Shown: positions 36,386 to 44,576 of the stretch, piece after piece
How the letters are laid out: each line of letters opens with the position of its first letter
Position numbering within the stretch: position 1 is the stretch's first letter
From: an uncultured Clostridia bacterium
GTDB lineage: Bacteria; Bacillota; Clostridia; UMGS1810
Direction of reading: 5' to 3'
Length of the DNA: 44,774 nt
NCBI GenBank assembly: GCA_905210855.1
Contig: CAJLYL010000004.1
Coordinates: 1 to 44,774 of the forward strand
Position numbers and translations under genes: made by a program
Notes under the pieces: generated by a model
Databases searched by the model: none
What the model was told of the DNA's origin: nothing
The model's input: only the letters and a program-made list of their open reading frames with translations

Positions 36386-36507
36386 TAGATTTTCAAAAAC
36401 AGTAAGCGGAATTTTGCAAATATGGAGAGAAAAATATTTTTTTGATATGTTCACCGCAATATCATGAGCATATTTTTTCAAAGAACAACAAAGCCAAATG
36501 TTGGAGT

Positions 36508-37791
36508 TCAGTCACCTTTGGGTGACTGACAGGGTGACTGATGCGGATTAGAAAAAAATACCCCGACGCAGCGGTGTTTCCGCGCGTCGGGAAAATCAGC
36601 CGACACGTCTGTAATGTCATAATCCTTGCCGTACTCGAGTGTAAGACTGTCATTATTACTGCCGCCCTCATAATGTAAATACGGCGCCATATTTTTATTT
36701 TTTACAATATCGTCGGCATCAACCGTTTTGGTGCCGTCGTATTCCTTAACATAGTCCCACGCAGCCACGTCGGTCAGCACAAGCGGTTTAATACTCCAGT
36801 CTGCGGTCTTAGAGCCGATATATCCGCTGCCATTTATCGCTGTGATTGTGAGAGTGTAGCCAGTGTAGCCGTCTCCTGCGTTTGTTCCCTTGTTGCCGCT
36901 GACGGTATATGCCGTGTCCGGTACGGTCAACGGCACGTTTTTCTCGGGATATGCGATCGACACGGACTCTATCTCCGCGGTGAATTCCTGCGCACCGCCG
37001 GCAGACGGCGTATAGGTAAAGCTGTCCTGCTTCAGGGTGATTTCCGCTTTCGTGAGGTCTGCCCCGACGTGCAGAGTGTACACCTTGCTTTTGCGCGTGT
37101 AGCCCTCTTTTGTCACCTCTGCCCATATTTTATAAGTGCCTGTTTCCTCGTCGGAAAATTCCTTTGGCTCAAAGTCATATTCATATCCGTCATTACCGCT
37201 CGTTAATGCGGTCGGGTCGGTCTCGCCGTCCTTTTGAATGTACAGGACGCCCTTTCCGTCACATCCATTATAAACGTTAGCCTCAACTCTGAATTTGTGC
37301 GATTCATAAATGCCGACGCTGCTTTCATCTTCCATATCTGCGCCGTCAAGCGTCAGCGTGCTGTCGGAATTAACGTTGACAGTGCCGTTGACAGATTTAT
37401 CATTCGGGTTAATTGTGATGTCTTTATCAACAGTGAAATCATCCGTTACATTTTTCAGCAGCTTAATGGTGTCGCCATCTTTTGCCGCGGCAAATGCATC
37501 TTACAGTGATGTATAAGCGGTACTGCCAACACTTGCAACATCATATACCGATTGCAATGCGATTCCGTTTTCGGCATTGCTCTGCAATGACGGAAGAGAT
37601 TCAGCGCCCGTCTGCTCCCGCTCCGCGTACACGTCTGCCGAAGCCTCGATTTTTTGCTGTTACTCTTGCTGTTCCTGCGCAATGACAGATTCTGTTTGCG
37701 CAGCTTCCGCAAATGCCGCCGGCTGCATCAAAGATAAACACATCACCAGCGACATAAACAAGCTCAAAAATCTTTTGCTCATATTGGTCAT
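36508..37791 (-). pseudogene. Decayed secreted adhesin-like gene with two in-frame TAA codons
   Basis: One frame runs from ATG 37791 to TGA 36508. It begins with a signal peptide (MSKRFLSLFMSLVMCLSLMQ, then PAAFAEA). It is broken by TAA at 37662-37660 (codon 44) and TAA at 37503-37501 (codon 97), yet similarity-like sequence resumes after each: SVGSTAYTSL, then DAFAAAKDGDTIKLLKNV. Downstream are Ig-like/MBG and YDG-type segments (EYDGTKTVDADDI) found in large surface adhesins. The 3' end runs straight into a terminator hairpin within the frame (36552-36591), so a large part of the gene has been deleted. The promoter (37829-37857) survives. This is best read as a pseudogene relic. Confidence 0.75.
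36552..36591 (-). terminator. Terminator embedded in the pseudogene frame
   Basis: Minus strand: CCCGACGCGCGG pairs with CCGCTGCGTCGGG (one bulge) around AAACA, followed by a run of seven T. It lies inside the open frame, indicating that the original coding end has been lost. Confidence 0.85.
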
Positions 37792-37828
37792 GATTTCCCG
37801 AAAATTTTATTAACATAATCTGTATGTA

Positions 37829-37857
37829 ATTATAGCATATATTTGGGATTTTGTCAC
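37829..37857 (-). promoter_or_regulatory. Promoter of the adhesin pseudogene
   Basis: Minus strand: GTGACA (37857-37852), 17 bases, TATAAT (37834-37829) with extended TGC. Spacing to the ATG is about 38 bases. Confidence 0.6.
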
Positions 37858-37921
37858 CATGCAGAAGCAATATTTTTCAAAAAAATTTTATGCCCCGAAA
37901 TGTGTCTGCACGGCAAAATAC

Positions 37922-37952
37922 AAAACCCTCACACGCTCCGTGTGAGGGTTTT
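37922..37952 (-). terminator. Terminator of rpsT
   Basis: AAAACCCTCACAC (37922-37934) pairs perfectly with GTGTGAGGGTTTT (37940-37952) around a five-base loop. It is symmetric and may act on both strands. Confidence 0.85.
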
Positions 37953-37970
37953 ATATAATAAATCTTAATT

Positions 37971-38004
37971 TTTCACGTTTTTCACGTTTTCACGTTTTCA
38001 CGTT
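37971..38004. repeat. Short tandem repeat at the 3' edge of rpsT
   Basis: Four copies of TTTTCACG (8-9 base period) lie between the rpsT stop and its terminator. The array is too short for CRISPR and has no spacers. Confidence 0.8.
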
Positions 38005-38009
38005 TCCGC

Positions 38010-38273
38010 TTACGCAATCTTGTTAAGCTTGAGAGAAAGCTGAGCTTTCTTTCTGGCAGCTGTGTTCTTGTGGAGAATACCCTTAGCCACTGCCTGGTCA
38101 ATCTTCTTAACTGCGAGCTTGTAGGTCTCCTGCGCCTTAGCCTTGTCGTTGCTTGCAACGCTTGCTTCAAAATTCTTGATGCAGGTCTTAAGATTTGTTT
38201 TAATCATCTGATTTCTCAGGGTCTTGGTCTCAATAACCAATACTCTCTTCTTTGCAGATTTAATATTAGGCAT
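38010..38273 (-). CDS. rpsT: 30S ribosomal protein S20
   Basis: S20 binds the 16S rRNA 5' domain. The 87-residue basic, helical protein shows the family pattern MPNIKSAKKRV, an NFEASVASNDKAKAQETYKL-like middle, KIDQAVAKGILHKNTAARKK and a closing SLKLNKIA. The ATG at 38273 is chosen: GGAGGTG lies six bases upstream, and the GTG three codons earlier overlaps the site. It is monocistronic, with its own promoter (38314-38343) and terminator. Confidence 0.97.
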   Translation of the reverse strand: MPNIKSAKKRVLVIETKTLRNQMIKTNLKTCIKNFEASVASNDKAKAQETYKLAVKKIDQAVAKGILHKNTAARKKAQLSLKLNKIA

Positions 38274-38313
38274 ATGTTTCACCTCCGATTATGATAAAAA
38301 GTCAACATAAATT

Positions 38314-38343
38314 ATTTTATCACACCTACCCCGAAAAAGTCAA
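38314..38343 (-). promoter_or_regulatory. Promoter of rpsT
   Basis: Minus strand: TTGACT (38343-38338), 18 bases, TAAAAT (38319-38314) with a TG extended -10. Confidence 0.7.
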
Positions 38344-38365
38344 GGGTATTCGGCGAAAAAACCGT

Positions 38366-40147
38366 TTATTTTTTATTTTTGGCAAGTTTGACGATCAATT
38401 TCTCGTCGGGGGTGACATAAATTGTGTTATAATTAACGTATATCACCATGCCCGGGCGCGCACCGGAGGGTTTTTTCACATTTTTAACCTCGGTGTAGTC
38501 CACGGGGATATTTTTGCCGTTTCTGCCGCGGCTGTAATATGCCGCCAGCGACGCCGCCTCGATGTAGGTCTCGTCCGGCACCTGCTCCGCGTCGCCCGTC
38601 TTGACTATGGCGTGGCTGCCGTGTATTCCCTTGGTGTGAAACCATATATCCGTGGAGCGGCCTATTTTCAGCGTAACATAGTCATTCTGGCGGTTGTTCT
38701 TGCCCACATAGATGTCGTAGCCGTCGCTGCTGACAAAATGCATCGGCTCGGGCAAAAACGCCTTTTTGCCGCCCTTGCCTTTTTTCACCCTGCCTTTGTT
38801 TTTGAGATACCCCTGTTCTATCAGCTCGTCCCTTATCTGATTAACCTCGCTTAAGTTTTCCGCATTGCCGATTGACTGCTGAACCGATTCCAGGTAGTCA
38901 ATCTCCGCCTCGTTAAGCTGCTTTTGCCTCACGGTCTGCTCCTCGGCGGTTTTCTCCTTGGCGTATTTTTTGTAATATCTCTGCGCATTCTGCGAGGGCG
39001 TAAGCTCCTCTCTGAGCGGAATCTTCACCGTCTCGCCGCTCTCGGAATAATAGTTCTGCGCCTCTATCCCTTTCATCCCTTGGGTTATGCGATATATGTT
39101 CGCCGTCACAAGGTCGCCGTACAGCTTGTATTTGTCTCTGCCGGACGCCTTTTGCAGGGTTTCGTTTTGAATTTGCAGCTTCTTGCGGCAGCGCTCTATG
39201 TTGTTGTTCACAAATTTGAGCAAATCCGCGCTCTTCTGCCTCATGCTCTCGCCCGAGGCTTTTTTCATATAAAAACTGTCGAGCGCTGCGCTCATGGATT
39301 CAAAATGCTCCTTCGCCGCGGATTCGCCGTAAAGCGTGATGTCCTCGGCGCACACCTCAAGCATCTTGCCGCTCTCCGCGTCCGACAGCACCGTAGGCGC
39401 AAATTCGCCGCGTCGGATTTTGTCAAACATAAATTCAAAGCACTGCGCCGCCCTGCGCCGCACCGCCCGGGGCACAGCAGAGCCGAGCGCGTCCGCGTCG
39501 CCTGCGGAGCGGTATATTATCTCCCTCGCCATCATCGGGCTTATGCCGCAGTATGCGTCCATAAGCTGACGGAACATCGGCGTGTCCGCCCCCGTGAGGT
39601 GTACCTCCGCGCCGTCCGCGTCGGCTTCGAGCGGATTATCCTTGCCGTGCGACGGCGGCAGCTCGTATTTTAGCCCCGGCAGCACCGTGCGCACGGAGCT
39701 CACCGTCATGTCAACATGGATTATGCAGTCGAGGATTTTTCCCTCCGCGTCCGTCAGGATGATGTTTGAGTGCTTGCCCATTATTTCTATTATGAGCCTC
39801 TTCTCCGACAAAAATCCCATCTCGTCGTTTGCTTCTATTCTTATCACGGCTATGCGCTCAAAGCCGATTTGCTCCACCCCCGTTATCTTGCCGCCGGACA
39901 GGTGCTTGCGCAGCAGCATACAAAACATCGGCGGCGAAGCCGGATTTTCCTTTGACATCTCGGTCAGGTGCAGCCGCGGAAACGACGGATTTGCGCACAA
40001 AAGCAGGCGCAGATTGTTGCCTGCGCACCTGATGTTGATTATTATTTCGTCCCTTTCGGGCTGGTGTATCTTGTCTACTCTGCCGCCGACCGTTTTTTCG
40101 CGCAGCTCATGCACAACGGCGGCGATTGCAGCTCCGTCCAGTGCCAT
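38366..40147 (-). CDS. rqcH: RqcH / NFACT-family ribosome quality-control protein
   Basis: RqcH (formerly fibronectin-binding protein A, FbpA) binds stalled 50S-nascent-chain complexes and adds alanine tails. The 593-residue protein has the NFACT-N domain (MALDGAAIAAVVHELREKTV, GGRVDKIHQPERDEIIINIR), a helix-hairpin-helix region, a long coiled coil (about 300-430) and the NFACT-R domain with DIWFHTKGIHGSHAIVKT. The start is the ATG at 40147: AAGGGTG is about seven bases upstream, and the ATG two codons earlier is too close. The older adhesion annotation is probably secondary. Confidence 0.95.
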   Translation of the reverse strand: MALDGAAIAAVVHELREKTVGGRVDKIHQPERDEIIINIRCAGNNLRLLLCANPSFPRLHLTEMSKENPASPPMFCMLLRKHLSGGKITGVEQIGFERIAVIRIEANDEMGFLSEKRLIIEIMGKHSNIILTDAEGKILDCIIHVDMTVSSVRTVLPGLKYELPPSHGKDNPLEADADGAEVHLTGADTPMFRQLMDAYCGISPMMAREIIYRSAGDADALGSAVPRAVRRRAAQCFEFMFDKIRRGEFAPTVLSDAESGKMLEVCAEDITLYGESAAKEHFESMSAALDSFYMKKASGESMRQKSADLLKFVNNNIERCRKKLQIQNETLQKASGRDKYKLYGDLVTANIYRITQGMKGIEAQNYYSESGETVKIPLREELTPSQNAQRYYKKYAKEKTAEEQTVRQKQLNEAEIDYLESVQQSIGNAENLSEVNQIRDELIEQGYLKNKGRVKKGKGGKKAFLPEPMHFVSSDGYDIYVGKNNRQNDYVTLKIGRSTDIWFHTKGIHGSHAIVKTGDAEQVPDETYIEAASLAAYYSRGRNGKNIPVDYTEVKNVKKPSGARPGMVIYVNYNTIYVTPDEKLIVKLAKNKK

Positions 40148-40260
40148 CGTCATCACCCTTTCATAGGTGTATTGTATCATATCGCGGCAGATTTTTCAAG
40201 CAAAAATTGTTTTTCCGGAGTGACATCTTAGCAGAACTGAATCCCTCCGCCGCCCTTTTC

Positions 40261-40294
40261 GTCAAACAATATTTTGCAAAAAATATTGTTTGAC
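40261..40294. repeat. 15-bp perfect inverted repeat with GCAA loop
   Basis: GTCAAACAATATTTT (40261-40275) and its exact complement (40280-40294) flank GCAA, a stable tetraloop. It is followed by a GC-rich intergenic repeat (CACCTCCCTTTAGGGCAAGG) resembling those near 780 and 2440. No gene is seen between rqcH and the 62-residue peptide gene. Confidence 0.7.
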
Positions 40295-40353
40295 CGGCGG
40301 CACCTCCCTTTAGGGCAAGGGAGGCTCTCTGTTAGGTGTTTATTTGCGCACGA

Positions 40354-40384
40354 GAAAACCGGTGCGGAGAATTCCGCACCGGTT
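40354..40384 (-). terminator. Terminator of the secreted-protein/peptide unit
   Basis: Minus strand: AACCGGTGCGGA (40384-40373) pairs with TCCGCACCGGTT (40368-40357), then TTTTC. It lies about 20 bases after the peptide stop. Confidence 0.8.
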
Positions 40385-40401
40385 GAATTTTTGTTTAATT
40401 A

Positions 40402-40590
40402 TTAGCCTTGTGTAGTTGCATTGTTCTGAACCGACGCAAAAAGTGTTGAATACTGGGTCAAGCTGATAGCTTTCTTCTTTGATCCAAAACCAAAATCTCT
40501 TTTTTTAGCAGTAGGCTGTGAAAGTGCGCTTACAGATTCTTTTACAGCAAGCTCAACAACCTCAGCCGAAGGCTTTATATAATTTCTCAT
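40402..40590 (-). CDS. 62-residue putative precursor peptide
   Basis: A short gene starts at ATG 40590 with a strong GGAGGG nine bases upstream. The N-terminal half (MRNYIKPSAEVVELAVKESV) is leader-like: a basic start, then KPSAEVVEL as in short peptide genes of gut Clostridia found near PqqD and signal-peptidase genes (recalled, not searched). After SALS the remainder is polar, rich in Gln, Thr, Ser and Lys, with a phenylalanine-glycine patch (DFGFGSKKK) and the end QNNATTQG. There are no cysteines. It lies 35 bases after the secreted-protein gene and shares its promoter. It could be the substrate of the nearby PqqD, peptidase and ABC exporter; this is inference. Confidence 0.65.
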   Translation of the reverse strand: MRNYIKPSAEVVELAVKESVSALSQPTAKKRDFGFGSKKKAISLTQYSTLFASVQNNATTQG

Positions 40591-40625
40591 GATATTTTCC
40601 CTCCAATTCTTATATGCCGAGTTTG

Positions 40626-41636
40626 TTAATTGTTTAAACTCTGGGGAGCTCCACCAACATCTCTCCAAGAAATTTTTCCCTCACTATCTTTATATGCCGG
40701 ATAGAGTCCTGCCGGCAAATCCTTACCGCTATCCGCTTTCACAAACTGAACCGCGTAGAAACCATCGCTATCTACCTGTGCAGGGAAGAAACCGTTTGCA
40801 TCAGCAGCATTATCATCATACTTGTAGGCCTTACCATTTGCGTCAACAGCATACACACCAAACGTTACATTCGCAGTTTCGTTACTCCTTACACCGCTGC
40901 ACACAATACCGATTGAATTAGCGCTCGACTCACCTGCAGCAAAATCACTTTCTATAAAGTCTCTAACTTTAACAACATTAGTTTGAGCTTGCAAAATAGC
41001 TCCGCAGATTATTGCAAGGTTTATCGATTTTCCGGTATATTTAACTCTAATCTTTCCTGCAGTTACCGCATCCTGTTTTGATTCACCATCCAAGTAAACT
41101 TCTTTGACCTGATAATTTTCATCAGCCTGGAAATTAACAATAATCTCATCACCGTTACCGATATTAACAGTGGTACCATCCAAATCCTCAGGATTAGTCT
41201 CACCAATCGTAATTACACAATTGTTTTTTGTTATCGACAACGGGCCATACTGAATCTCTTTAGCTGCGTCACCATTGAGCGCTGTGGCTATTGAAGAATC
41301 ATCCGAGCCATATTTAATCGTAGCAATTGGTGTATTCTCCGCAAAATCGGTTCCCGAAATCTCATACGAAAAAGTAACACTACCACTTGACGGAACAGTC
41401 TGCTGACCGATATACTTTATCTGGCTTGCATTTGATACACTTGTAGCAGTGCTCGCAAGATATGTAATCATCTTACTCGGGGTAGCTCCTGTGATCTGCG
41501 ATGTTACACCGACCGTATTGCCATCCTTATATGTCGTAACAGTCGTCGCCGTCGCCGCAAACGATGTCACAGTCGAGAACAATAATGCCGATGCAGTTGC
41601 AGCTGCCGCAACCGACTTTAACAAATTATTTTTCAT
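40626..41636 (-). CDS. Secreted protein of unknown function (336 aa)
   Basis: The chain starts with a Sec signal peptide (MKNNLLKSVAAAATASALLF, STVTSFA, cleavage probably before ATA). The mature part is beta-rich, with many Thr, Ser, Asn and Asp and no catalytic motif I recognise. It contains ITGATPSKMITYLAS, a VNFQADENYQVKEVYLDG strand pattern typical of bacterial surface beta domains, and a polar C-terminus (GGAPQSLNN). It has no LPXTG, dockerin or membrane anchor. GGGAGA precedes the ATG. Its own promoter is at 41679-41707 and the 62-residue peptide gene follows directly. It could be a substrate of the SipW-like peptidase encoded upstream. Confidence 0.8.
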   Translation of the reverse strand: MKNNLLKSVAAAATASALLFSTVTSFAATATTVTTYKDGNTVGVTSQITGATPSKMITYLASTATSVSNASQIKYIGQQTVPSSGSVTFSYEISGTDFAENTPIATIKYGSDDSSIATALNGDAAKEIQYGPLSITKNNCVITIGETNPEDLDGTTVNIGNGDEIIVNFQADENYQVKEVYLDGESKQDAVTAGKIRVKYTGKSINLAIICGAILQAQTNVVKVRDFIESDFAAGESSANSIGIVCSGVRSNETANVTFGVYAVDANGKAYKYDDNAADANGFFPAQVDSDGFYAVQFVKADSGKDLPAGLYPAYKDSEGKISWRDVGGAPQSLNN

Positions 41637-41678
41637 TAGACATACATCTCCCTATTCTTAAATCTAATCGTTACCTAA

Positions 41679-41707
41679 ATTCTAACAGAGCAAGGCGAGT
41701 TTGTCAA
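41679..41707 (-). promoter_or_regulatory. Promoter of the secreted protein and peptide genes
   Basis: Minus strand: TTGACA (41707-41702), 17 bases, TAGAAT (41684-41679) with extended TGT. This is a strong consensus, suggesting high expression separate from the exporter operon. Confidence 0.8.
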
Positions 41708-41829
41708 GCGTTTTTGCGCTGTTTTTTTAATAATTTAATATTTTGTGTAAAACACATAATTGGGAGATAAATCTGTTGTATATTTTCACAGATGACATTT
41801 TTCGTCCGTATTTTCTCCCGAGGTTTTCG

Positions 41830-43509
41830 TCACACAACGCTGCCGTTTTTTATGGAAATGACCCTGTCGCAAATCTCCAGAGCCGCCCTCTTGTGAGTGA
41901 TGAAAACGCAGGTTTTGCCGCTCATGTTTTTTATGTTTGAAATCAGCTCCCTCTCGGTAGCCTCGTCCAGTGCGGAGGTGGCTTCGTCCAGCAGGACGAC
42001 GGGGCGGTCGGTGCAGAGAGCGCGCGCCACGGCTATGCGCTGAATCTGCCCTTCGGACAGTCCTGTGCCGCCCTCGCCGAGCACGGAGTCAAAGCCGTCC
42101 GGCAGAGACGATATGTAATCGAAAATGCAAGCCGCCTTTGCCGCGGCAATGATTTTATCTTCCGGCACATCCTCGGCAAAAAAAGCTATGTTATCCCTCA
42201 CCGTGCCGGAGAGAATCATGTTGCCCTGGGGCACATAGGCAAAGAGAGAGCGCAGCGAGCCGTCCGAGACGACGCGCCCCCCGGCACAGCGCACATACAC
42301 CGCGCCGCTGTCGGGATGCAGAATGCCCATGAGCAGCTGCATAAGGGTGCTCTTGCCAATGCCGGATATGCCGGATATGCCGATTATCTCCCCTTTGTTC
42401 ACACTGAGCGATGCGGAGCGCAGAATCGGCTCGCCGCCGTAGGCGAAGCTGACGTTCTCCGCGTCTATCCCCTCAAATCCGCTCACGGTGCGCACGGGGG
42501 AATCCTGCTCCATGTCCTCCGGGCTGATGAGCCGCTCCGCCGAGGCAAGCGTTGCATACCACCCCGGGATGAGCGATGAAAAATCGCCGAAAGGCTCCTG
42601 GAGCTGCCCCACAAGCTGAAGCACCGCAGTGAGAGTGCCCACGGTCATTATGCCGGCGGATATTTTGTATGCGCACCAGGCAAGGGCGAGATAATAGCCG
42701 ACCGTCATCATGACAAAAAACATGAGGTTAGCCAGGATGCTGATTACACCGCGGCGCACATTGAGGCGGCGGTTTTCGGTCTGCAATGTGCCCAGGCGCG
42801 CGGCGCAGAGTTCCTCGCGCACAAAAGCCTTGACGGCAAGCACGTTTTGAATCATCTCCTGCATATACGCCTTAATCCTGCCGTCGCTTGCGCGGCACTG
42901 CTTGTGCAGCAGTTTCATCCGTCTGCCGTAGAGCCTGGCGGCAAGGGTGACGAGCGGAAAGGCGACTATGCAAATCAGCGCCAGATGAGAATCCAGCGTA
43001 AACAGCGCCCACAGGCTGAACAGCAGCTGAGACACCACCGCAAAAACCCTCGGCACTGTGCCGAGAACGCCGGACGTAACCACGGAAACGTCGCTTGAGA
43101 GCATATTGACCGTCTCTCCCGAATGCACGGCGGACAGGCTGAGATAATCCGACCCGAGCACGGTGCGGAAAACGGAATTTTGAATACTGTTTGACAAGGT
43201 GCACACCGAGCGCACCTCGACGAGGGTATAGGCTATATGCGCCGCCATTTGCAGGGCAATTAGCACAAAGAGCAGAGCCACCGTCTGCCCCAGGCTGCCC
43301 TGCGCGCTGCCCACGGCTATGTCTACCACGGAGCGCGACACAAAGGCGAAGCGCACGGAGAGATAGGACATTGCCGCGCCGATTGCGGCGAGGGCGGCAA
43401 TTGCCGGAGCGGATTTTTTTGCATTGCAAAAAATCCAACGCGCCGCGGTTTTTCCCGCTTTTCCCGCTTTTCCCGTTCTTTCTTTATTTTGATTTTGTGC
43501 TTTTTGCAT
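41830..43509 (-). CDS. ABC exporter, fused membrane and ATPase domains
   Basis: The 559-residue half-transporter has a type-I exporter membrane domain (about 30-315, six helices) and a C-terminal ATPase. The ATPase shows Walker A GISGIGKST, a Q loop in VPQGNM, Walker B VVLLDEATSALD and the switch histidine in ITHKRA. The signature is LSEGQ instead of LSGGQ. There is no N-terminal C39 peptidase domain, so leader removal would need another protease. GGAGGG is nine bases before the start, and the start overlaps the peptidase gene by 26 bases. Homodimeric export of a peptide or lipid is likely; operon context favours a peptide. Confidence 0.92.
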   Translation of the reverse strand: MQKAQNQNKERTGKAGKAGKTAARWIFCNAKKSAPAIAALAAIGAAMSYLSVRFAFVSRSVVDIAVGSAQGSLGQTVALLFVLIALQMAAHIAYTLVEVRSVCTLSNSIQNSVFRTVLGSDYLSLSAVHSGETVNMLSSDVSVVTSGVLGTVPRVFAVVSQLLFSLWALFTLDSHLALICIVAFPLVTLAARLYGRRMKLLHKQCRASDGRIKAYMQEMIQNVLAVKAFVREELCAARLGTLQTENRRLNVRRGVISILANLMFFVMMTVGYYLALAWCAYKISAGIMTVGTLTAVLQLVGQLQEPFGDFSSLIPGWYATLASAERLISPEDMEQDSPVRTVSGFEGIDAENVSFAYGGEPILRSASLSVNKGEIIGISGISGIGKSTLMQLLMGILHPDSGAVYVRCAGGRVVSDGSLRSLFAYVPQGNMILSGTVRDNIAFFAEDVPEDKIIAAAKAACIFDYISSLPDGFDSVLGEGGTGLSEGQIQRIAVARALCTDRPVVLLDEATSALDEATERELISNIKNMSGKTCVFITHKRAALEICDRVISIKNGSVV

Positions 43510-43969
43510 GAGAAAAAGCCCTCCTTACAATCAGCAGGACTGCCAGAATAATATGCCGCGCCGGAAACACGGCGAGCCAGACGCGGCTGTATGCGCGGTA
43601 GAGCGGATTATTCACGGAGAATTCCCTGCCCCTGCGCGTGAAGCCGGTCACCTTTGCAATCACCTGAGAGGTTTTTACGCCGTTCTCCCTCTCGGTCTCG
43701 TTGTCGCCGGCTATGGTGAGCACATCGCCGCGCACGGCTATCACGCGATGCAATATGTAAGTTCCGTCCGCGCGGCGGTGCAGCACTATGTCATATTTGC
43801 GGATATCCTCGGGTGCGGACACGGTCACTTGGTCGCGGCGGTTTGCAAACAGCGGAAACATACTGTTGCCCGTCACGGTAAAGCGCACGGACGCGCCCGT
43901 GCTCACCCTCTCGGCAATAAAGGGTGCAAGGTCGTTTATGCTGAAAATCTGTTTTTTAATCACGCTCAT
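43484..43969 (-). CDS. ER/SipW-type signal peptidase (S26B-like)
   Basis: The 161-residue protein has the serine nucleophile Ser36 in TGNSMFPLF. In the place of the usual catalytic lysine there is His74 in YILHRVIAVRGD, followed by GDN at 88-90. That Ser-His pattern is the ER/SipW subfamily rather than classical LepB. There is one C-terminal membrane helix (about 131-149), with no N-terminal anchor. It begins at an ATGA overlap with the PqqD-like gene and overlaps the exporter gene, so all three are coupled. It probably cleaves the leader of a dedicated substrate. Confidence 0.88.
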   Translation of the reverse strand: MSVIKKQIFSINDLAPFIAERVSTGASVRFTVTGNSMFPLFANRRDQVTVSAPEDIRKYDIVLHRRADGTYILHRVIAVRGDVLTIAGDNETERENGVKTSQVIAKVTGFTRRGREFSVNNPLYRAYSRVWLAVFPARHIILAVLLIVRRAFSHAKSTKSK

Positions 43970-44232
43970 TCTGCGAGCACCCGATTATCACGCAGTATGC
44001 CGACAAACTCCTCGGCGTCGGCGCGCGCGGTTGCCTCGTCAACATCGAACTCGGCGCACATTGCGGACACAACCGCGTCCATATCGATGTCGTTTTGCAG
44101 CAGATTCCATATATATGCGCCTGTTTCATTAATGGTTATCATCGCGCCGAAATCGACTATATTGTCACCGGCCGGCACTACAACATAGCTGTCCGCTATG
44201 CTGCGCAGTACGAATTTTTCTGATGTTTTCAT
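43966..44232 (-). CDS. PqqD-family protein (RiPP-recognition-element fold)
   Basis: The 88-residue protein matches the PqqD pattern: KFVLRSIADSYVVVPAGD, then MITINETGAYIWNLLQNDID and the helical end FDVDEATARADAEEFVGILR. PqqD-like domains bind peptide leaders and hand them to processing enzymes in RiPP pathways. The start is the ATG at 44232, ten bases after AGGAG; the ATG at 44241 is only one base away. It is the first gene of pqqD-like - signal peptidase - ABC. No radical SAM, cyclase or glycosyltransferase is present in the window. Confidence 0.85.
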   Translation of the reverse strand: MKTSEKFVLRSIADSYVVVPAGDNIVDFGAMITINETGAYIWNLLQNDIDMDAVVSAMCAEFDVDEATARADAEEFVGILRDNRVLAE

Positions 44233-44256
44233 GTCTATCATTCTCCTTTTGATGAT

Positions 44257-44285
44257 ATTGTAACATATGTGCGAAGGTTTTACAA
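44257..44285 (-). promoter_or_regulatory. Promoter of the PqqD-peptidase-exporter operon
   Basis: Minus strand: TTGTAA (44285-44280), 17 bases, TACAAT (44262-44257). Transcription would start about 20 bases before the gene. Confidence 0.7.
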
Positions 44286-44310
44286 GATATTTTGTTTTTG
44301 CAAAAATTTA

Positions 44311-44339
44311 TTGACAAGCGGTTGCCGCCGTGATACCAT
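44311..44339 (+). promoter_or_regulatory. Candidate plus-strand promoter upstream of a 17-codon ORF
   Basis: TTGACA (44311-44316), 17 bases, TACCAT (44334-44339) with extended TGA. It is divergent from the PqqD operon promoter, whose -35 lies 26 bases away. Confidence 0.5.
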
Positions 44340-44355
44340 ATACATGAGGTGGAAT

Positions 44356-44409
44356 ATGGACAAGCTTTATGAATGCATTGTGAAAACCGAAAAAAGCTGG
44401 GAGCTTTGA
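44356..44409 (+). CDS. Possible 17-residue micropeptide
   Basis: A short frame, MDKLYECIVKTEKSWEL, is preceded by GAGGTGG at three to four bases and by a plausible promoter. No homology is recognised. It could be a leader peptide, a second peptide of the PqqD system, or chance. The rest of 44233-44576 shows promoters but no other gene. Confidence 0.3.
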   Translation: MDKLYECIVKTEKSWEL

Positions 44410-44507
44410 GAGACGGGGCGTAGGATTATTTTTGAGCGGCTTTGAGGGGGTATGCGCGTTTTTGGCGTTTTTTTGCTCAATTTTCGCTCTATTTTTAAAA
44501 AAAGTTA

Positions 44508-44536
44508 TTGACAAGTGCGCCTCTGCGTGGTATTAT
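44508..44536 (+). promoter_or_regulatory. Promoter of the tRNA-Ser genes
   Basis: TTGACA (44508-44513), 17 bases, TATTAT (44531-44536), about 40 bases before tRNA-Ser(UGA). Confidence 0.8.
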
Positions 44537-44576
44537 ATATAGGTAGCTGATTTCGATGTGCTCGATTTTGCTGCAT

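Noticed and set aside
36508..37791. Reassignment of TAA to a sense codon (two in-frame TAA)
   Set aside because: Other genes here end normally at TAA (for example adenine deaminase and the DUF421 gene), and this gene is also truncated at its 3' end, so decay explains it better.
37971..38004. Tandem TTTTCACG units as a CRISPR-like array
   Set aside because: The units are only 8-9 bases with no spacers and no cas genes nearby.
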